NCBI GenBank assembly: GCA_964399965.1
Contig: CAYNRX010000006.1
Location: 14,148 to 78,147, forward strand
Length of the DNA stretch: 64,000 bases
Direction: 5' to 3'
Origin: UBA1381 sp964399965
Lineage (GTDB): Bacteria; Bacillota; Clostridia; UBA1381
Below, in pieces: positions 55,614 through 64,000 of the stretch; within the stretch, counting starts at the first letter, position 1; every line of letters begins with the position of its first letter. The translations under genes and the position numbers were made by a program. Below the pieces are notes generated by a model that worked only from the letters and a program-made list of their open reading frames with translations, did not search any database and was not told the origin of the DNA.

Positions 55614-57512
55614 TTATTCAAGCTCAAAGGCTCCGGTATAGAGTTGGTAGTAATTACCTTTTTGAGCGATAAGCTCATCATGGCTGCCGCGTTCGATTAT
55701 GCGGCCGTGGTCAAGAACCATGATAGCGTCAGAATTGCGCACTGTAGACAGGCGGTGAGCGATAACGAAAACTGTCCGCCCTTCCATCAGCGAATCCATG
55801 CCGTTCTGGACAAGAGATTCGGTACGGGTATCGATACTGGATGTAGCCTCATCAAGTATCATAACCGGCGGATCGGCCACGGCTGCGCGGGCAATGGCGA
55901 TAAGCTGACGCTGTCCTTGTGAAAGATTTGACCCGTTGGAGGTCAGCATCGTATTATAACCATCGGGCAGACGCATGATGAAATCATGAGCGTTGGCAAG
56001 CTTTGCGGCGGCTATGACTTCTTCATCGGTCGCATCGAGCTTTCCGTAGCGGATATTGTCGCCGACGGTGCCGGTGAACAGGTTAGTATCCTGAAGCACT
56101 ATACCGAGCGAACGGCGCAGATCAGCCTTTTTCATACTGCTTACATCAATGCCATCGTAGAGGATACTTCCATCGGATATGTCGTAGAACCTGTTTATAA
56201 GGTTGGTGATAGTGGTTTTTCCGGCTCCGGTAGCGCCGACAAAGGCCACCTTCTGGCCGGCTTTGGCCTCCAGAGTGATATCCTTTAATATCGGTTTTTC
56301 GGGGACGTAGGAGAAATCCACGTGCTCAAGTTTTATGTCTCCGGTAAGGGGAACGTATCTGAAAGAGCCGTTCTTTTCCGGGACCTTCCAAGCCCAGTGA
56401 TTTGTGCGTTTTTCCGATTCGGCAAAGCTACCGTTTTTCATCTCGCCGTTTACGAGCGTAACGTTGCCTTTATCCTCCTCGGGCTTTTCGTCCATCAATT
56501 CAAATATACGTTCCGCTCCGGCCAGAGCCATGATCACGGAGTTCAGCTGCTGAGATATCTGGCTGATAGGCTGGGTAAAGCTCTTGGACAGCTGCAGGAA
56601 TGAGGCTATAACGCCCAGCGTGATCCCGCCGCCGATCTGCGGGAATGCGACTGCCAGGATACCGCCGATAATGGCGATAAATACGTATTGGATATTGCCG
56701 ATATTCTGCAATATAGGCATGAGGATATTGGCAAATTTGTTGGCCTCGTTGGCATTATAGAAGAGGTTGTTGTTGAGGATATCGAACTCTCGTTTGGCCT
56801 CTTCCTCGTGGCAGAATACCTTGATGACCTTCTGTCCCTCAACCATTTCTTCGATATAGCCGTTGACCTTGCCTAAAGATATCTGCTGGCGCACGAAGTA
56901 TTTGGAGCTGTTGCCGGCTATTTTAGCCGATACGTTTATCATTATGAATACGCACAGGACAACGAGTATCGTCAGAGGTATATTAGTCGCCAGCATGGAG
57001 AAGAATACGACCACTATAGTTATAGCCGAAGAAAACATCTGAGGGATGCTCTGGGAGAGCATCTGCCGCAATGTATCAACGTCGTTGGTGTAGCAGCTCA
57101 TTATATCGCCGTGGGCATGGGTGTCGAAATACTTTATGGGGAAGGACTGCATCTTGGAGAACATTTCCTCACGAATAGACCGCAGCACTCCCTGGGAGAT
57201 GGACACCATCAGCCGGTTATACAAGAACGAGGCGAAAATACCGCAAACATATATTATAGCCATCGAAAGCAGTGCCCGTAAAAGTCCATCGAACACCGGC
57301 GAAGCCGAGGACAGAAGCGGCGTTATATAATCGTCTATAAGCGTGCCCAAAAAGAGCGACGAGGCAACGTTTGCGCAGGAAGCGATAAGGATACAGACAA
57401 GCACTATTGCAAACCGTACCAAATGTCCCTTGCCCAGGTAGGCAAGCAGCCTTTTTACAATGGAAAAATTTATCCCCGGTGCGGCTGACCTTTTCTTTTT
57501 TCTTTTACTCAT
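55614..57512 (-). CDS. ABC exporter subunit with consensus ATP site
   Basis: This 632-residue half-exporter has a membrane domain (about residues 30-330) and a nucleotide-binding domain with Walker A GATGAGKTT, signature LSQGQRQL, Walker B MILDEATSSID and switch His in IAHRLST. An insert of ~40 residues precedes the ATPase. The start at 57512 follows GGAGG. It overlaps the partner gene by 8 bp. The pair resembles heterodimeric multidrug exporters (YheH/YheI, BmrCD type). Confidence 0.93.
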   Translation of the reverse strand: MSKRKKKRSAAPGINFSIVKRLLAYLGKGHLVRFAIVLVCILIASCANVASSLFLGTLIDDYITPLLSSASPVFDGLLRALLSMAIIYVCGIFASFLYNRLMVSISQGVLRSIREEMFSKMQSFPIKYFDTHAHGDIMSCYTNDVDTLRQMLSQSIPQMFSSAITIVVVFFSMLATNIPLTILVVLCVFIMINVSAKIAGNSSKYFVRQQISLGKVNGYIEEMVEGQKVIKVFCHEEEAKREFDILNNNLFYNANEANKFANILMPILQNIGNIQYVFIAIIGGILAVAFPQIGGGITLGVIASFLQLSKSFTQPISQISQQLNSVIMALAGAERIFELMDEKPEEDKGNVTLVNGEMKNGSFAESEKRTNHWAWKVPEKNGSFRYVPLTGDIKLEHVDFSYVPEKPILKDITLEAKAGQKVAFVGATGAGKTTITNLINRFYDISDGSILYDGIDVSSMKKADLRRSLGIVLQDTNLFTGTVGDNIRYGKLDATDEEVIAAAKLANAHDFIMRLPDGYNTMLTSNGSNLSQGQRQLIAIARAAVADPPVMILDEATSSIDTRTESLVQNGMDSLMEGRTVFVIAHRLSTVRNSDAIMVLDHGRIIERGSHDELIAQKGNYYQLYTGAFELE

Positions 57513-59238
57513 CGTCTCCGCCTCCTTTCGTCTGTGATTCATATACCTCACGGTATATCTCGCTTGATTTAAGCAGCTCCTCGTGAGTGCCGAAAGCGTT
57601 TATTTCTCCGTTGTTCATGACAATTATCTTGTCGGCGTCCTCTATGGAGGATATTCTCTGGGCGATTATGAATTTGGTCGTATCCGGTATCTCTTCGCGG
57701 AAAGCCTTTCTTATCAGCGAATCGGTCTTAGTATCAACGGCCGAGGTGGAATCGTCCAGTATAAGTATTTTCGGCTTCTTAAGAAGGGCGCGGGCGATAC
57801 AAAGACGCTGCTTCTGACCGCCGGAAACGTTGGAGCCGCCCTGCTCTATGTATGTATCATAGCCTTGGGGGAAGGCTTGAATAAATTCGTCCGCCTGAGC
57901 GAGCTTACAGGCATGTATCAGCTCTTCATCAGTTGCGTTTTCATTGCCCCAGCGAAGGTTTTCCTTGATGGAGCCGGAGAAAAGCGTATTCTTTTGCAGT
58001 ACCATTGCTACCTGATTTCGCAGCGAATCAAGGTCGTAGCGGCGAACATCCAATCCGCCAACACGGACAACGCCCTCGGTTGCATCGTAAAGCCTGGGTA
58101 TCAGCTGGACAAGCGTCGTCTTGGAGGTGCCTGTACCGCCGATGACACCAACGGTCTCGCCTGACTTTATGTCGATATCAATGTTTTTAAGACAGAATTT
58201 TTTCTTGTCCTTGCGATAGCTGAAGCTGACGTTTTCAAAAGATACGGAGCCGTCCGCCACTTCATAGACAGGATCCTTGCCGTTTTTGAGGTCGCTCTCC
58301 TCTGATAAAAGCTCCGCTATACGTTCCGCCGAAGCTCTGGACATTACTATCATGACGAATACCATTGACAGCATCATCAGGCTCATCATCATCTGCATAG
58401 CATAGGTGAAAAGGCTTGTAAGCTCACCGGTGGAAAGGGTGCCGCCGATTATAAACTGCGCGCCGAACCAGGAGATCAAAAGCATTACCGCATATATGCA
58501 GAAAACCATCAGAGGGTTGTTTAAGGCCAGGAGTTTTTCTGCCTTGGTAAAATCGAAGTAGATATCATCAGCCACGGCTTTGAACTTTTCGCGCTCATGA
58601 TCCTCACGCACGTAGGATTTTACGACCCTTATACCGCCAACGTTCTCCTGGATAACGTTGTTCAAGGTGTCATACCGCTTGAATACCCGTTTAAATATCG
58701 GATGGGCGTTAGTCATGATCACAGCAAGCCCTATGCCCAAAAACGGTATCACGCAGAGGAATATCAGCGCCAGCTTAACGTTTATGCTCAGCGTCATGCA
58801 CATGGCGATCACCAGCATCAGCGGACAGCGGACGGCAATACGTATTATCATTTGGTATGCCATCTGCACGTTGGTGACGTCTGTCGTTAGACGGGTTATT
58901 ATTCCCGAGGTGGAGAACTTGTCGATGTTGGAGAAGGAAAAATTCTGTAGATTGTAGTACATATCCCTTCTGAGATTTTTAGCAAAGCCGCATGACGCCC
59001 TTGCCGAATACTTCCCGGCCAAGGCTCCGAACAAAAGCGACAATCCGGCGGCTACGACCAGGGCTATGCCCATTAGTATGATATAGCGCAGATTACCGGT
59101 ATTTATTCCGTTGTCGATAAGGCCTGCCATCATCAGAGGGATAACAGTTTCGAGCAGTACCTCGAGGGTAACAAATACCGGCGATTTTATCGAATCGGTT
59201 TTGTATTCCCGGATACGGCTCATCAGTTGCTTTAGCAT
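57505..59238 (-). CDS. ABC exporter subunit with degenerate ATP site
   Basis: This 577-residue partner of the following gene has six membrane helices (about residues 15-310), then an ATPase with Walker A GGTGTSKTTL, signature VSGGQKQRL and Walker B LILDDSTSAVD, in which Asp replaces the catalytic Glu. A Gln (IAQRISS) replaces the switch His. One of the two composite ATP sites is thus non-hydrolytic, as in TM287/288-type exporters. The start at 59238 follows AAGGAGG. Confidence 0.93.
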   Translation of the reverse strand: MLKQLMSRIREYKTDSIKSPVFVTLEVLLETVIPLMMAGLIDNGINTGNLRYIILMGIALVVAAGLSLLFGALAGKYSARASCGFAKNLRRDMYYNLQNFSFSNIDKFSTSGIITRLTTDVTNVQMAYQMIIRIAVRCPLMLVIAMCMTLSINVKLALIFLCVIPFLGIGLAVIMTNAHPIFKRVFKRYDTLNNVIQENVGGIRVVKSYVREDHEREKFKAVADDIYFDFTKAEKLLALNNPLMVFCIYAVMLLISWFGAQFIIGGTLSTGELTSLFTYAMQMMMSLMMLSMVFVMIVMSRASAERIAELLSEESDLKNGKDPVYEVADGSVSFENVSFSYRKDKKKFCLKNIDIDIKSGETVGVIGGTGTSKTTLVQLIPRLYDATEGVVRVGGLDVRRYDLDSLRNQVAMVLQKNTLFSGSIKENLRWGNENATDEELIHACKLAQADEFIQAFPQGYDTYIEQGGSNVSGGQKQRLCIARALLKKPKILILDDSTSAVDTKTDSLIRKAFREEIPDTTKFIIAQRISSIEDADKIIVMNNGEINAFGTHEELLKSSEIYREVYESQTKGGGDDE

Positions 59239-59335
59239 GAACTCATTACCTCCTTGATACTTTTTGCCGTACAAAACGGCGCATTATCCTTACAAAGAAT
59301 AATAAAGCCATCTTGCAAAAGACGGCGTAAATTAT

Positions 59336-59383
59336 TTGTAAGTTTACTAACAATAGTATAACACCGATTTAAATCCGTGTCAA
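59336..59383 (-). promoter_or_regulatory. ABC exporter promoter with MarR/TetR-like dyad
   Basis: On the minus strand TTGACA (59383-59378), 17 bp, TATACT (59360-59355). Directly downstream, TTGTTAGTAAACTTACAA (59353-59336) is an imperfect dyad at the start site, the expected place for a repressor. No regulator gene is adjacent. Confidence 0.65.
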
Positions 59384-59511
59384 TAGGTTTTTTGCAATTC
59401 GTGATAAACAACAAATTGATTCTTTAAGAAGGGCGATAATTGTACAAAAAATCCTCAATAATCAATTGTGATAGAATGGAAATATAAATGGGAAAATGTT
59501 TATTTTTATAT

Positions 59512-59539
59512 TTGCAAATGGGAGGATTTATGATATACT
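59512..59539 (+). promoter_or_regulatory. Promoter of the DUF2264-GH88 unit
   Basis: TTGCAA (59512-59517), 16 bp, TATACT (59534-59539). The rest of 59384-59511 is AT-rich with no gene. Confidence 0.6.
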
Positions 59540-59582
59540 GTATATGCGTCATGGTTTTATGCATGAAAGAACCGGAGATCGA

Positions 59583-59604
59583 TTGCAAAAAAGGTTTTGC
59601 AATT
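59583..59604 (+). repeat. Small ATTGCAAAA hairpin, possible remnant of the structured repeat
   Basis: ATTGCAAAA/TTTTGCAAT form a 9-bp stem resembling the joined ends of the repeat family. No flanking direct repeat is seen, so membership is doubtful. Confidence 0.3.
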
Positions 59605-59637
59605 GGCGAAAGATTTTTTTGAGGAAGAGGGAGGATA

Positions 59638-61314
59638 ATGATAAAAACAAAGAAGGATTTCACAAAGCTTTGCCTGAATATGCTGGAGCCGCTTAAAAAA
59701 CAGTATACGCCCCAAAAGGCCGGTATCCGTATCGGAGATACGGCTGCCTGGTATGACGAGAAGGCGGCGATGATGGAAGCGTATTCGCGTCCCCTGTGGG
59801 CGTTGGGGCCGTATTTTGCCGGGGGCGGCCGCGACCCGGAGTTTGAAGAAGCTGCCCGTTGTGGACTGGCGGCCGGTACCGATAAGGAAAGCGGCGAATT
59901 TTGGGGCGAGCCGGGAGATTGGGATCAACGGTTCGTAGAAATGGCGGCCATTTCCTGCTCGATAATGCTTGCCCCCGAAATCGTCTGGGAGCCGCTTTTG
60001 GAGCAGGAAAAAGATAACATCGCCGCTTATCTTTATACGATAAACGAGCATGAGCAGTGCGGAAATAACTGGCAGTTTTTTAATGTGCTGACAAATCTGG
60101 CCTTAAAGTCCGTAGGACGCAGATATTCGCCTGAGCGCATGGAACGGGCGTTGGAGATAATAGACGGACTCTATCTTGGCGACGGCTGGTACGTGGACGG
60201 GCCGGATATGACGATAGATTACTATAATCCCTTTGCGCTCCATTATTATGGGCTTTTGTACAGCGTGTTCAATGGGGAAGAGGATCCCGACAGGGCACAG
60301 AGGTTTTGCAGGAGGGCGGAGCGTTTCGCCCGGGATTTCATCTACTGGTTTTCCGACAGCGGCGAGGCCTTGCCGATAGGGCGGTCGCTGACGTATCGCT
60401 TTGCGCAGTCGGCATTTTGGAGCGCGTGTGTGTTTGCCGGGATACGGCCGTTCCCTCTGGGTGTGATGAAAGGGATCATAGCCCGCAATCTCGAGCTGTG
60501 GGCAAGCCGGCCGGTATTTGATAAAAGCGGCCTTTTGACGATAGGCTATGCTTATCCCAACCTATTGATGGCAGAGCACTATAACGCCCCCGGCTCTCCT
60601 TACTGGGCGATGAAAACCTTTTTTGTATTGGCGCTGGCCGATGATCACGAATTTTGGCAAGCGGAGTGCGATCCCCTGCCACAGCTTGAGACGGTGCATG
60701 AGATACCGCGGGCGGAAATGGTAATTGCACGCCGCAAAGGCGAAGCCTTCGCCTACACCTCCGGACGCTACGATAACGAAAGCCTGGGGAAGATAGGCGC
60801 GAAGTATGCAAAATTCGTATATTCGACTAAATTTGGTTTCAGCGTGCCCTATTCATGCTTTTCTATCGAGGAAGCTGCGCCGGACAGCAGTACCGCGTTT
60901 GAAATGGACGGATACATATACACTAAGCGCAAGCTCAAAAGCTCGCGTCTGGAAAACGGCAGACTTGTCATGAAATGGAGCCCTCTTACGGGGATAGAGG
61001 TCACAACGCTGGTGACGGTCACGGCGGACGGTCATCGGAGGGAGACGGAAGTGGTATCAGAGCGGGAATGCGTGATGTACGAATGCGGTCCCTCAATAGA
61101 AAACAAGGGTTTGGAAGTGACAAAAACGGATAACGTCATCATGCTGTCCAATGCATCTGGAAGGGTACAGGCTGAGGGTGAAGGCGGCGAAGCCGGTTTT
61201 GTGTACAACAGTGCCAATACAAATCTGTTATATCCGCGTACGGCGATGGCATATGTGAAATACAAGATAGAAAAGGGCAGACAGAAATTTGTGACGGAGT
61301 TTAAGGAGGTGTGA
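59638..61314 (+). CDS. DUF2264 domain protein
   Basis: This is a 558-residue cytosolic protein. The N-terminal ~330 residues form an (alpha/alpha)-toroid-type domain (RPLWALGPYFAGGG, NNWQFFNVLTNLAL, GDGWYVDGPDMTIDYYNPFALHYYG), and the C-terminal part is beta-rich, as in heparinase-like or lyase-associated proteins. DUF2264 genes commonly lie in pectin or rhamnogalacturonan loci. The GH88 partner starts within 3 bp of its stop. GGGAGG precedes the ATG; the enzymatic role is unproven. Confidence 0.85.
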   Translation: MIKTKKDFTKLCLNMLEPLKKQYTPQKAGIRIGDTAAWYDEKAAMMEAYSRPLWALGPYFAGGGRDPEFEEAARCGLAAGTDKESGEFWGEPGDWDQRFVEMAAISCSIMLAPEIVWEPLLEQEKDNIAAYLYTINEHEQCGNNWQFFNVLTNLALKSVGRRYSPERMERALEIIDGLYLGDGWYVDGPDMTIDYYNPFALHYYGLLYSVFNGEEDPDRAQRFCRRAERFARDFIYWFSDSGEALPIGRSLTYRFAQSAFWSACVFAGIRPFPLGVMKGIIARNLELWASRPVFDKSGLLTIGYAYPNLLMAEHYNAPGSPYWAMKTFFVLALADDHEFWQAECDPLPQLETVHEIPRAEMVIARRKGEAFAYTSGRYDNESLGKIGAKYAKFVYSTKFGFSVPYSCFSIEEAAPDSSTAFEMDGYIYTKRKLKSSRLENGRLVMKWSPLTGIEVTTLVTVTADGHRRETEVVSERECVMYECGPSIENKGLEVTKTDNVIMLSNASGRVQAEGEGGEAGFVYNSANTNLLYPRTAMAYVKYKIEKGRQKFVTEFKEV

Positions 61315-61316
61315 GC

Positions 61317-62459
61317 ATGGATTACGGTATCTCGCAAAAGGACAGGGAATGGATAGCCGAGCTAAGGGTAAAACTTGAAAAAAAGCTGCGCGCTGAATGC
61401 GTACGCTGCGCTCACATCATACCGAATGAGATAACTGACGGCGGCAGCTATGAGGATACAGAAAATGTTTTCTGGTGGACGAACGGCTTTTGGTCGGGGA
61501 TGCTGTGGCAGATGTACAGCGCGACCGGGGAGGAGCTGTTTAAAGAGACGGCGCGGTTCACCGAAAAGCGGATGGACAGGGCACTGGAGCTTTTCGAGGG
61601 TCTTGACCACGATACGGGCTTTATGTTCCTGCATTCGGCGGTCGCCGATTACCGGCTCACGGGCGACAAGGACGCTTACCGGCGAGGGATTCATGCGGCC
61701 AACATCCTGGCCGGACGTTTTAATCCCCTGGGCGGCTATATTCGGGCATGGAATCCGGCTTACGATACCGAAAACGGGACATTGGGTCTGTTCATTGTCG
61801 ACTGCATGATGAATCTGCCGCTTTTGTTCTGGGCGTACGGCGAGACGGGCGATCCGCGGTTTATGGGTATTGCCAAAGCTCATGCCGATAAGACGCTGGA
61901 GCTTACGCTGCGTCCGGATGGCTCGGCCAATCATAAGGTAGTCTGCGATCCCCAAACGGGTGAGTTTATAAGCGCACCGGCCGGACAGGGCTATTCTGTC
62001 GGTTCCTCCTGGTCGCGGGGACAGAGCTGGGCGATATACGGGATGGCTCTGGCCGCTAAATATACGGGCGAACAAAAATACCTTGACGCGGCCAAGAGGA
62101 CTGCGCACTATTTCCTGGCCTGCGCCGCCGACACGGATTATCTGCCGCTGGCCGATTTCCGTGCGCCCGCCGAACCGGTGGTGTACGATACCACGGCCGG
62201 GATGTGCGCCGTATGCGGGCTTTTGGAGATATCGCAGCAGGTCGGGGAGTATGAGAGACGGCTGTACGTCAACGGCACCCTCAAGCTCTTGCGGGCAATG
62301 ACGGATCGCTTTTGCTGCTGGGATCCGCAAAAGGACGGCGTCACCGATCATTGCACGAGGGCATACAATGACGGCCGTCATATACACATAATTTACGGGG
62401 ACTATTTCCTTACCGAAGCGATCCTTCGCTTATCCGGCGGAAGCTTTGAGATATGGTAG
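61317..62459 (+). CDS. GH88 unsaturated glucuronyl/galacturonyl hydrolase
   Basis: This 380-residue (alpha/alpha)6-barrel enzyme hydrates the 4,5-unsaturated uronic acid left by polysaccharide lyases, releasing the sugar. Typical segments are WTNGFWSGMLWQMY, DHDTGFMFLHS (catalytic Asp region), SSWSRGQSWAIYG and YGDYFLTEAILRL. The ATG at 61317 lies 7 nt after AAGGAGG; a GTG at 61311 overlaps the previous stop. It acts with the DUF2264 protein on imported pectin- or glycosaminoglycan-derived oligosaccharides. Confidence 0.9.
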   Translation: MDYGISQKDREWIAELRVKLEKKLRAECVRCAHIIPNEITDGGSYEDTENVFWWTNGFWSGMLWQMYSATGEELFKETARFTEKRMDRALELFEGLDHDTGFMFLHSAVADYRLTGDKDAYRRGIHAANILAGRFNPLGGYIRAWNPAYDTENGTLGLFIVDCMMNLPLLFWAYGETGDPRFMGIAKAHADKTLELTLRPDGSANHKVVCDPQTGEFISAPAGQGYSVGSSWSRGQSWAIYGMALAAKYTGEQKYLDAAKRTAHYFLACAADTDYLPLADFRAPAEPVVYDTTAGMCAVCGLLEISQQVGEYERRLYVNGTLKLLRAMTDRFCCWDPQKDGVTDHCTRAYNDGRHIHIIYGDYFLTEAILRLSGGSFEIW

Positions 62460-62466
62460 GGTCACA

Positions 62467-62517
62467 GAAAATGCCGTTTGTATATTGCGTTATCCGCAGT
62501 ATACAGACGGCATTTTC
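62467..62517. terminator. Bidirectional terminator between GH88 and MATE genes
   Basis: An ~18-bp stem (62467-62484 with 62500-62517, containing ATGCCG/CGGCAT and GTATA/TATAC) is flanked by A- and T-rich edges and lies between convergent genes. Confidence 0.85.
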
Positions 62518-62524
62518 ATATATT

Positions 62525-63871
62525 TTATTCTTGTGCAGAGTACCGCTTTTTTAGCCGGGACATAGAATGTATATAGAACGCTAAGGAAAGCAGTGTTGCG
62601 GCCGTCCAGCCGATAGGCCAGGAAAGCCATATCCCGGTCGCGCCGAACGGTATGGAAAGCAGGAAGCAGAGAACGACCCTTAAAAGCAGGTCGGTGAATG
62701 TGGAGGTCATAAACTGCCCCATAGCGCCTATCCCCCGCAGTACGCTGTCGGCCATCAGCTTGAGGACGATCACGAAATAAAACGGCGATACTATACGCAA
62801 AAATTCTATGCCGGTCGCCATTGCCATTTTACTGTCGTCATTCATGAACAGACGTACCACTGCTCCCGAAGCAAAGAACATGACCGCAAAGAACAATGCG
62901 GCTACGGCGACAGCCATTATGATACCGGCCTTGAAACCTTGGCGGATACGTTCCGGTTTGGCGGCTCCGAGATTTTGGGCGGTGAAGCTGGATAGGCCGT
63001 TGCCGAGAGTGGTAAACGATGTTATAGCAAAGGTGTTCAGCTTGACGGCTGCCGAATATCCGGCTATCACGGAAGAGCCGAAGCTGTTTACTGCCCCCTG
63101 GATGAATATATTGCCTACGGATACGAAGCTTTGCTGAAGTATGCTGGGGATGGCGATCGCTGCTATCCTTTTGAGCATTAAGAAGGAGAATATTACTATT
63201 TTTCCCTTTGTTTCCACGGCCTTAAGCCGCTTGAAAAGAGCCAGCACCGCCAGGATACAAGCCGCTCCCTGGGCGATGAACGTTGCCCAAGCTACGCCCG
63301 CTACATCCCAATGAAATACGGCGACAAATATGAGGTCGAGGATAATATTTCCTATAGAAGAGCCGATGAGGAAATACAGCGGCGTTTTGGAATCACCGAG
63401 CGACTGGAATACGCCGGTACATATATTGTAGATAAAAAGGAATATAAATCCGCCTATGTATATTTGCAAATAGAGCGCGCTGTCGTGGAAGATATCGTCC
63501 GGTGTTTTTATCAGCTGCATGAGCGGTTCGCTTATGATGAGGCCGATAATCGTGAGCGCAGCTGAAAGCACGAGCGAGGCGATAAAGACAGTATACACTG
63601 CGGTTTTCATGCGGCGGTAATTTTTGGCGCCGAAAAGCTGCGAGATCACCACCGAAGCGCCGATATTGCTGCCGATAGCGATAGCCATGAATATCATGGT
63701 GATAGGATAGGAAACGCCTACCGCCGACAATGCGGCCTCCCCGGCAAATTTACCGGCGATGATGCTGTCGGCCATGTTATACATCTGCTGGAATATCACA
63801 CTTATAAAAAGCGGCAGAGAAAATCTCCACAAGACGCTTCTTGGTTCTCCCTGTGTAAGATCTTTGTTCAA
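62525..63871 (-). CDS. MATE family efflux transporter
   Basis: This 448-residue protein with twelve membrane helices probably exports drugs or metabolites in exchange for Na+ or H+. The family opening PLFISVIFQQMYNMADSIIAGKF and the AGEAALSAVGVSYP loop are typical of the clostridial MepA/NorM branch. The start is a TTG at 63871 with GAGAGGA upstream; no ATG fits. Repeat copy D begins about 30 bp upstream and may form part of its 5' leader. Confidence 0.92.
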   Translation of the reverse strand: MNKDLTQGEPRSVLWRFSLPLFISVIFQQMYNMADSIIAGKFAGEAALSAVGVSYPITMIFMAIAIGSNIGASVVISQLFGAKNYRRMKTAVYTVFIASLVLSAALTIIGLIISEPLMQLIKTPDDIFHDSALYLQIYIGGFIFLFIYNICTGVFQSLGDSKTPLYFLIGSSIGNIILDLIFVAVFHWDVAGVAWATFIAQGAACILAVLALFKRLKAVETKGKIVIFSFLMLKRIAAIAIPSILQQSFVSVGNIFIQGAVNSFGSSVIAGYSAAVKLNTFAITSFTTLGNGLSSFTAQNLGAAKPERIRQGFKAGIIMAVAVAALFFAVMFFASGAVVRLFMNDDSKMAMATGIEFLRIVSPFYFVIVLKLMADSVLRGIGAMGQFMTSTFTDLLLRVVLCFLLSIPFGATGIWLSWPIGWTAATLLSLAFYIHSMSRLKKRYSAQE

Positions 63872-63903
63872 AATTATCAGGTCCTCTCATTAAAAATTCT
63901 TAC

Positions 63904-64000
63904 TAGATAATTGCAAAACGCGACAGCGTTTTGCAATTATTTCCTTATTCTGGGGAGCTCGAGGGTGAAACCCTCGAATTCCAATCAATTTTTGACGACT
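63904..64000 (+). repeat. Structured mobile repeat, copy D (cut by window end)
   Basis: It starts with TAGATAATTGCAAAACGC and shows the first hairpin (AATTGCAAAACGC/GCGTTTTGCAATT), the CTCGAGGG/CCCTCGA hairpin and the first arm of the TTTTTGACG hairpin before the sequence ends. The flanking repeat cannot be tested. Confidence 0.85.

Overview
The window comes from a spore-forming, strictly anaerobic, low-to-mid GC Gram-positive bacterium, most likely a gut member of the class Clostridia. The support is a YunB-type sporulation gene, an NADH-linked [FeFe] hydrogenase operon, a T-box leader before thrS, Shine-Dalgarno sites of the AAGGAGG type, a paired GlgC/GlgD glycogen system, AgrD-like signalling and DUF3793/flavodoxin. 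I found no tRNA, rRNA, CRISPR array, prophage or transposase gene.

Layout. 1-7100: end of lysA, then an iron- or redox-flavoured block (DUF3793, flavodoxin, a TetR repressor on a perfect palindrome, a heterodimeric ABC transporter). 7100-9200 (minus): nitroreductase, ArsC/Spx-like protein, FAH-family hydrolase. 9500-10900 (minus): infC-rpmI-rplT with a leader attenuator. 11000-19800: flavin oxidoreductase, T-box-thrS, yunB-ligA-amidohydrolase, galE. 19800-25100: a degenerate amidotransferase divergent from a lipid glycosyltransferase, an RluA synthase, an esterase-like hydrolase and a GH29 fucosidase. 25200-29700 (minus): the hydrogenase operon. 29900-35450 (minus): L,D-transpeptidase and the rny-ymdB-pseudopeptidase transcript. 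35680-47500: glgB-glgC-glgD-glgA-glgP, a GH13 enzyme and an RpiB-like isomerase. 47500-49900 (minus): an unusual sigma factor and cbiK. 50000-55400: ZIP transporter, a PadR-DUF1700-DUF4097-PspC envelope operon, an SLH-GH3 protein and an unannotated 48-residue AgrD-like peptide. 55600-64000: a second heterodimeric ABC exporter, DUF2264 and GH88 genes for uronide-type glycans, and a MATE exporter.

The most unusual material is of three kinds. (1) A dispersed, structured, transposase-less repeat (five copies, one cut by the window edge). It is made of up to five consecutive hairpins, has one constant end, and is flanked by 9-10 bp direct repeats in the four complete cases. Two copies sit exactly at the -10/+1 region of a gene, so the hairpin array becomes its 5' leader. 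(2) A glycogen synthase with a ~140-residue Lys/Ala/Thr-rich histone-like tail carrying an AT-hook-like motif. The tail begins at a run of nine A whose two slipped frames both stop within five codons, which suggests that tailed and tail-less enzyme could come from one gene. (3) Small or degenerate proteins: an AgrD-like peptide with Ser in place of Cys and no agrB nearby, a glutamine-amidotransferase-fold protein without catalytic residues, an M14 carboxypeptidase fold without zinc ligands, and an ECF-type sigma factor fused to a winged helix and a large unknown domain. Two genes (infC, rny) appear to start at ATA. All functions are read from sequence and family knowledge; no database search was run.
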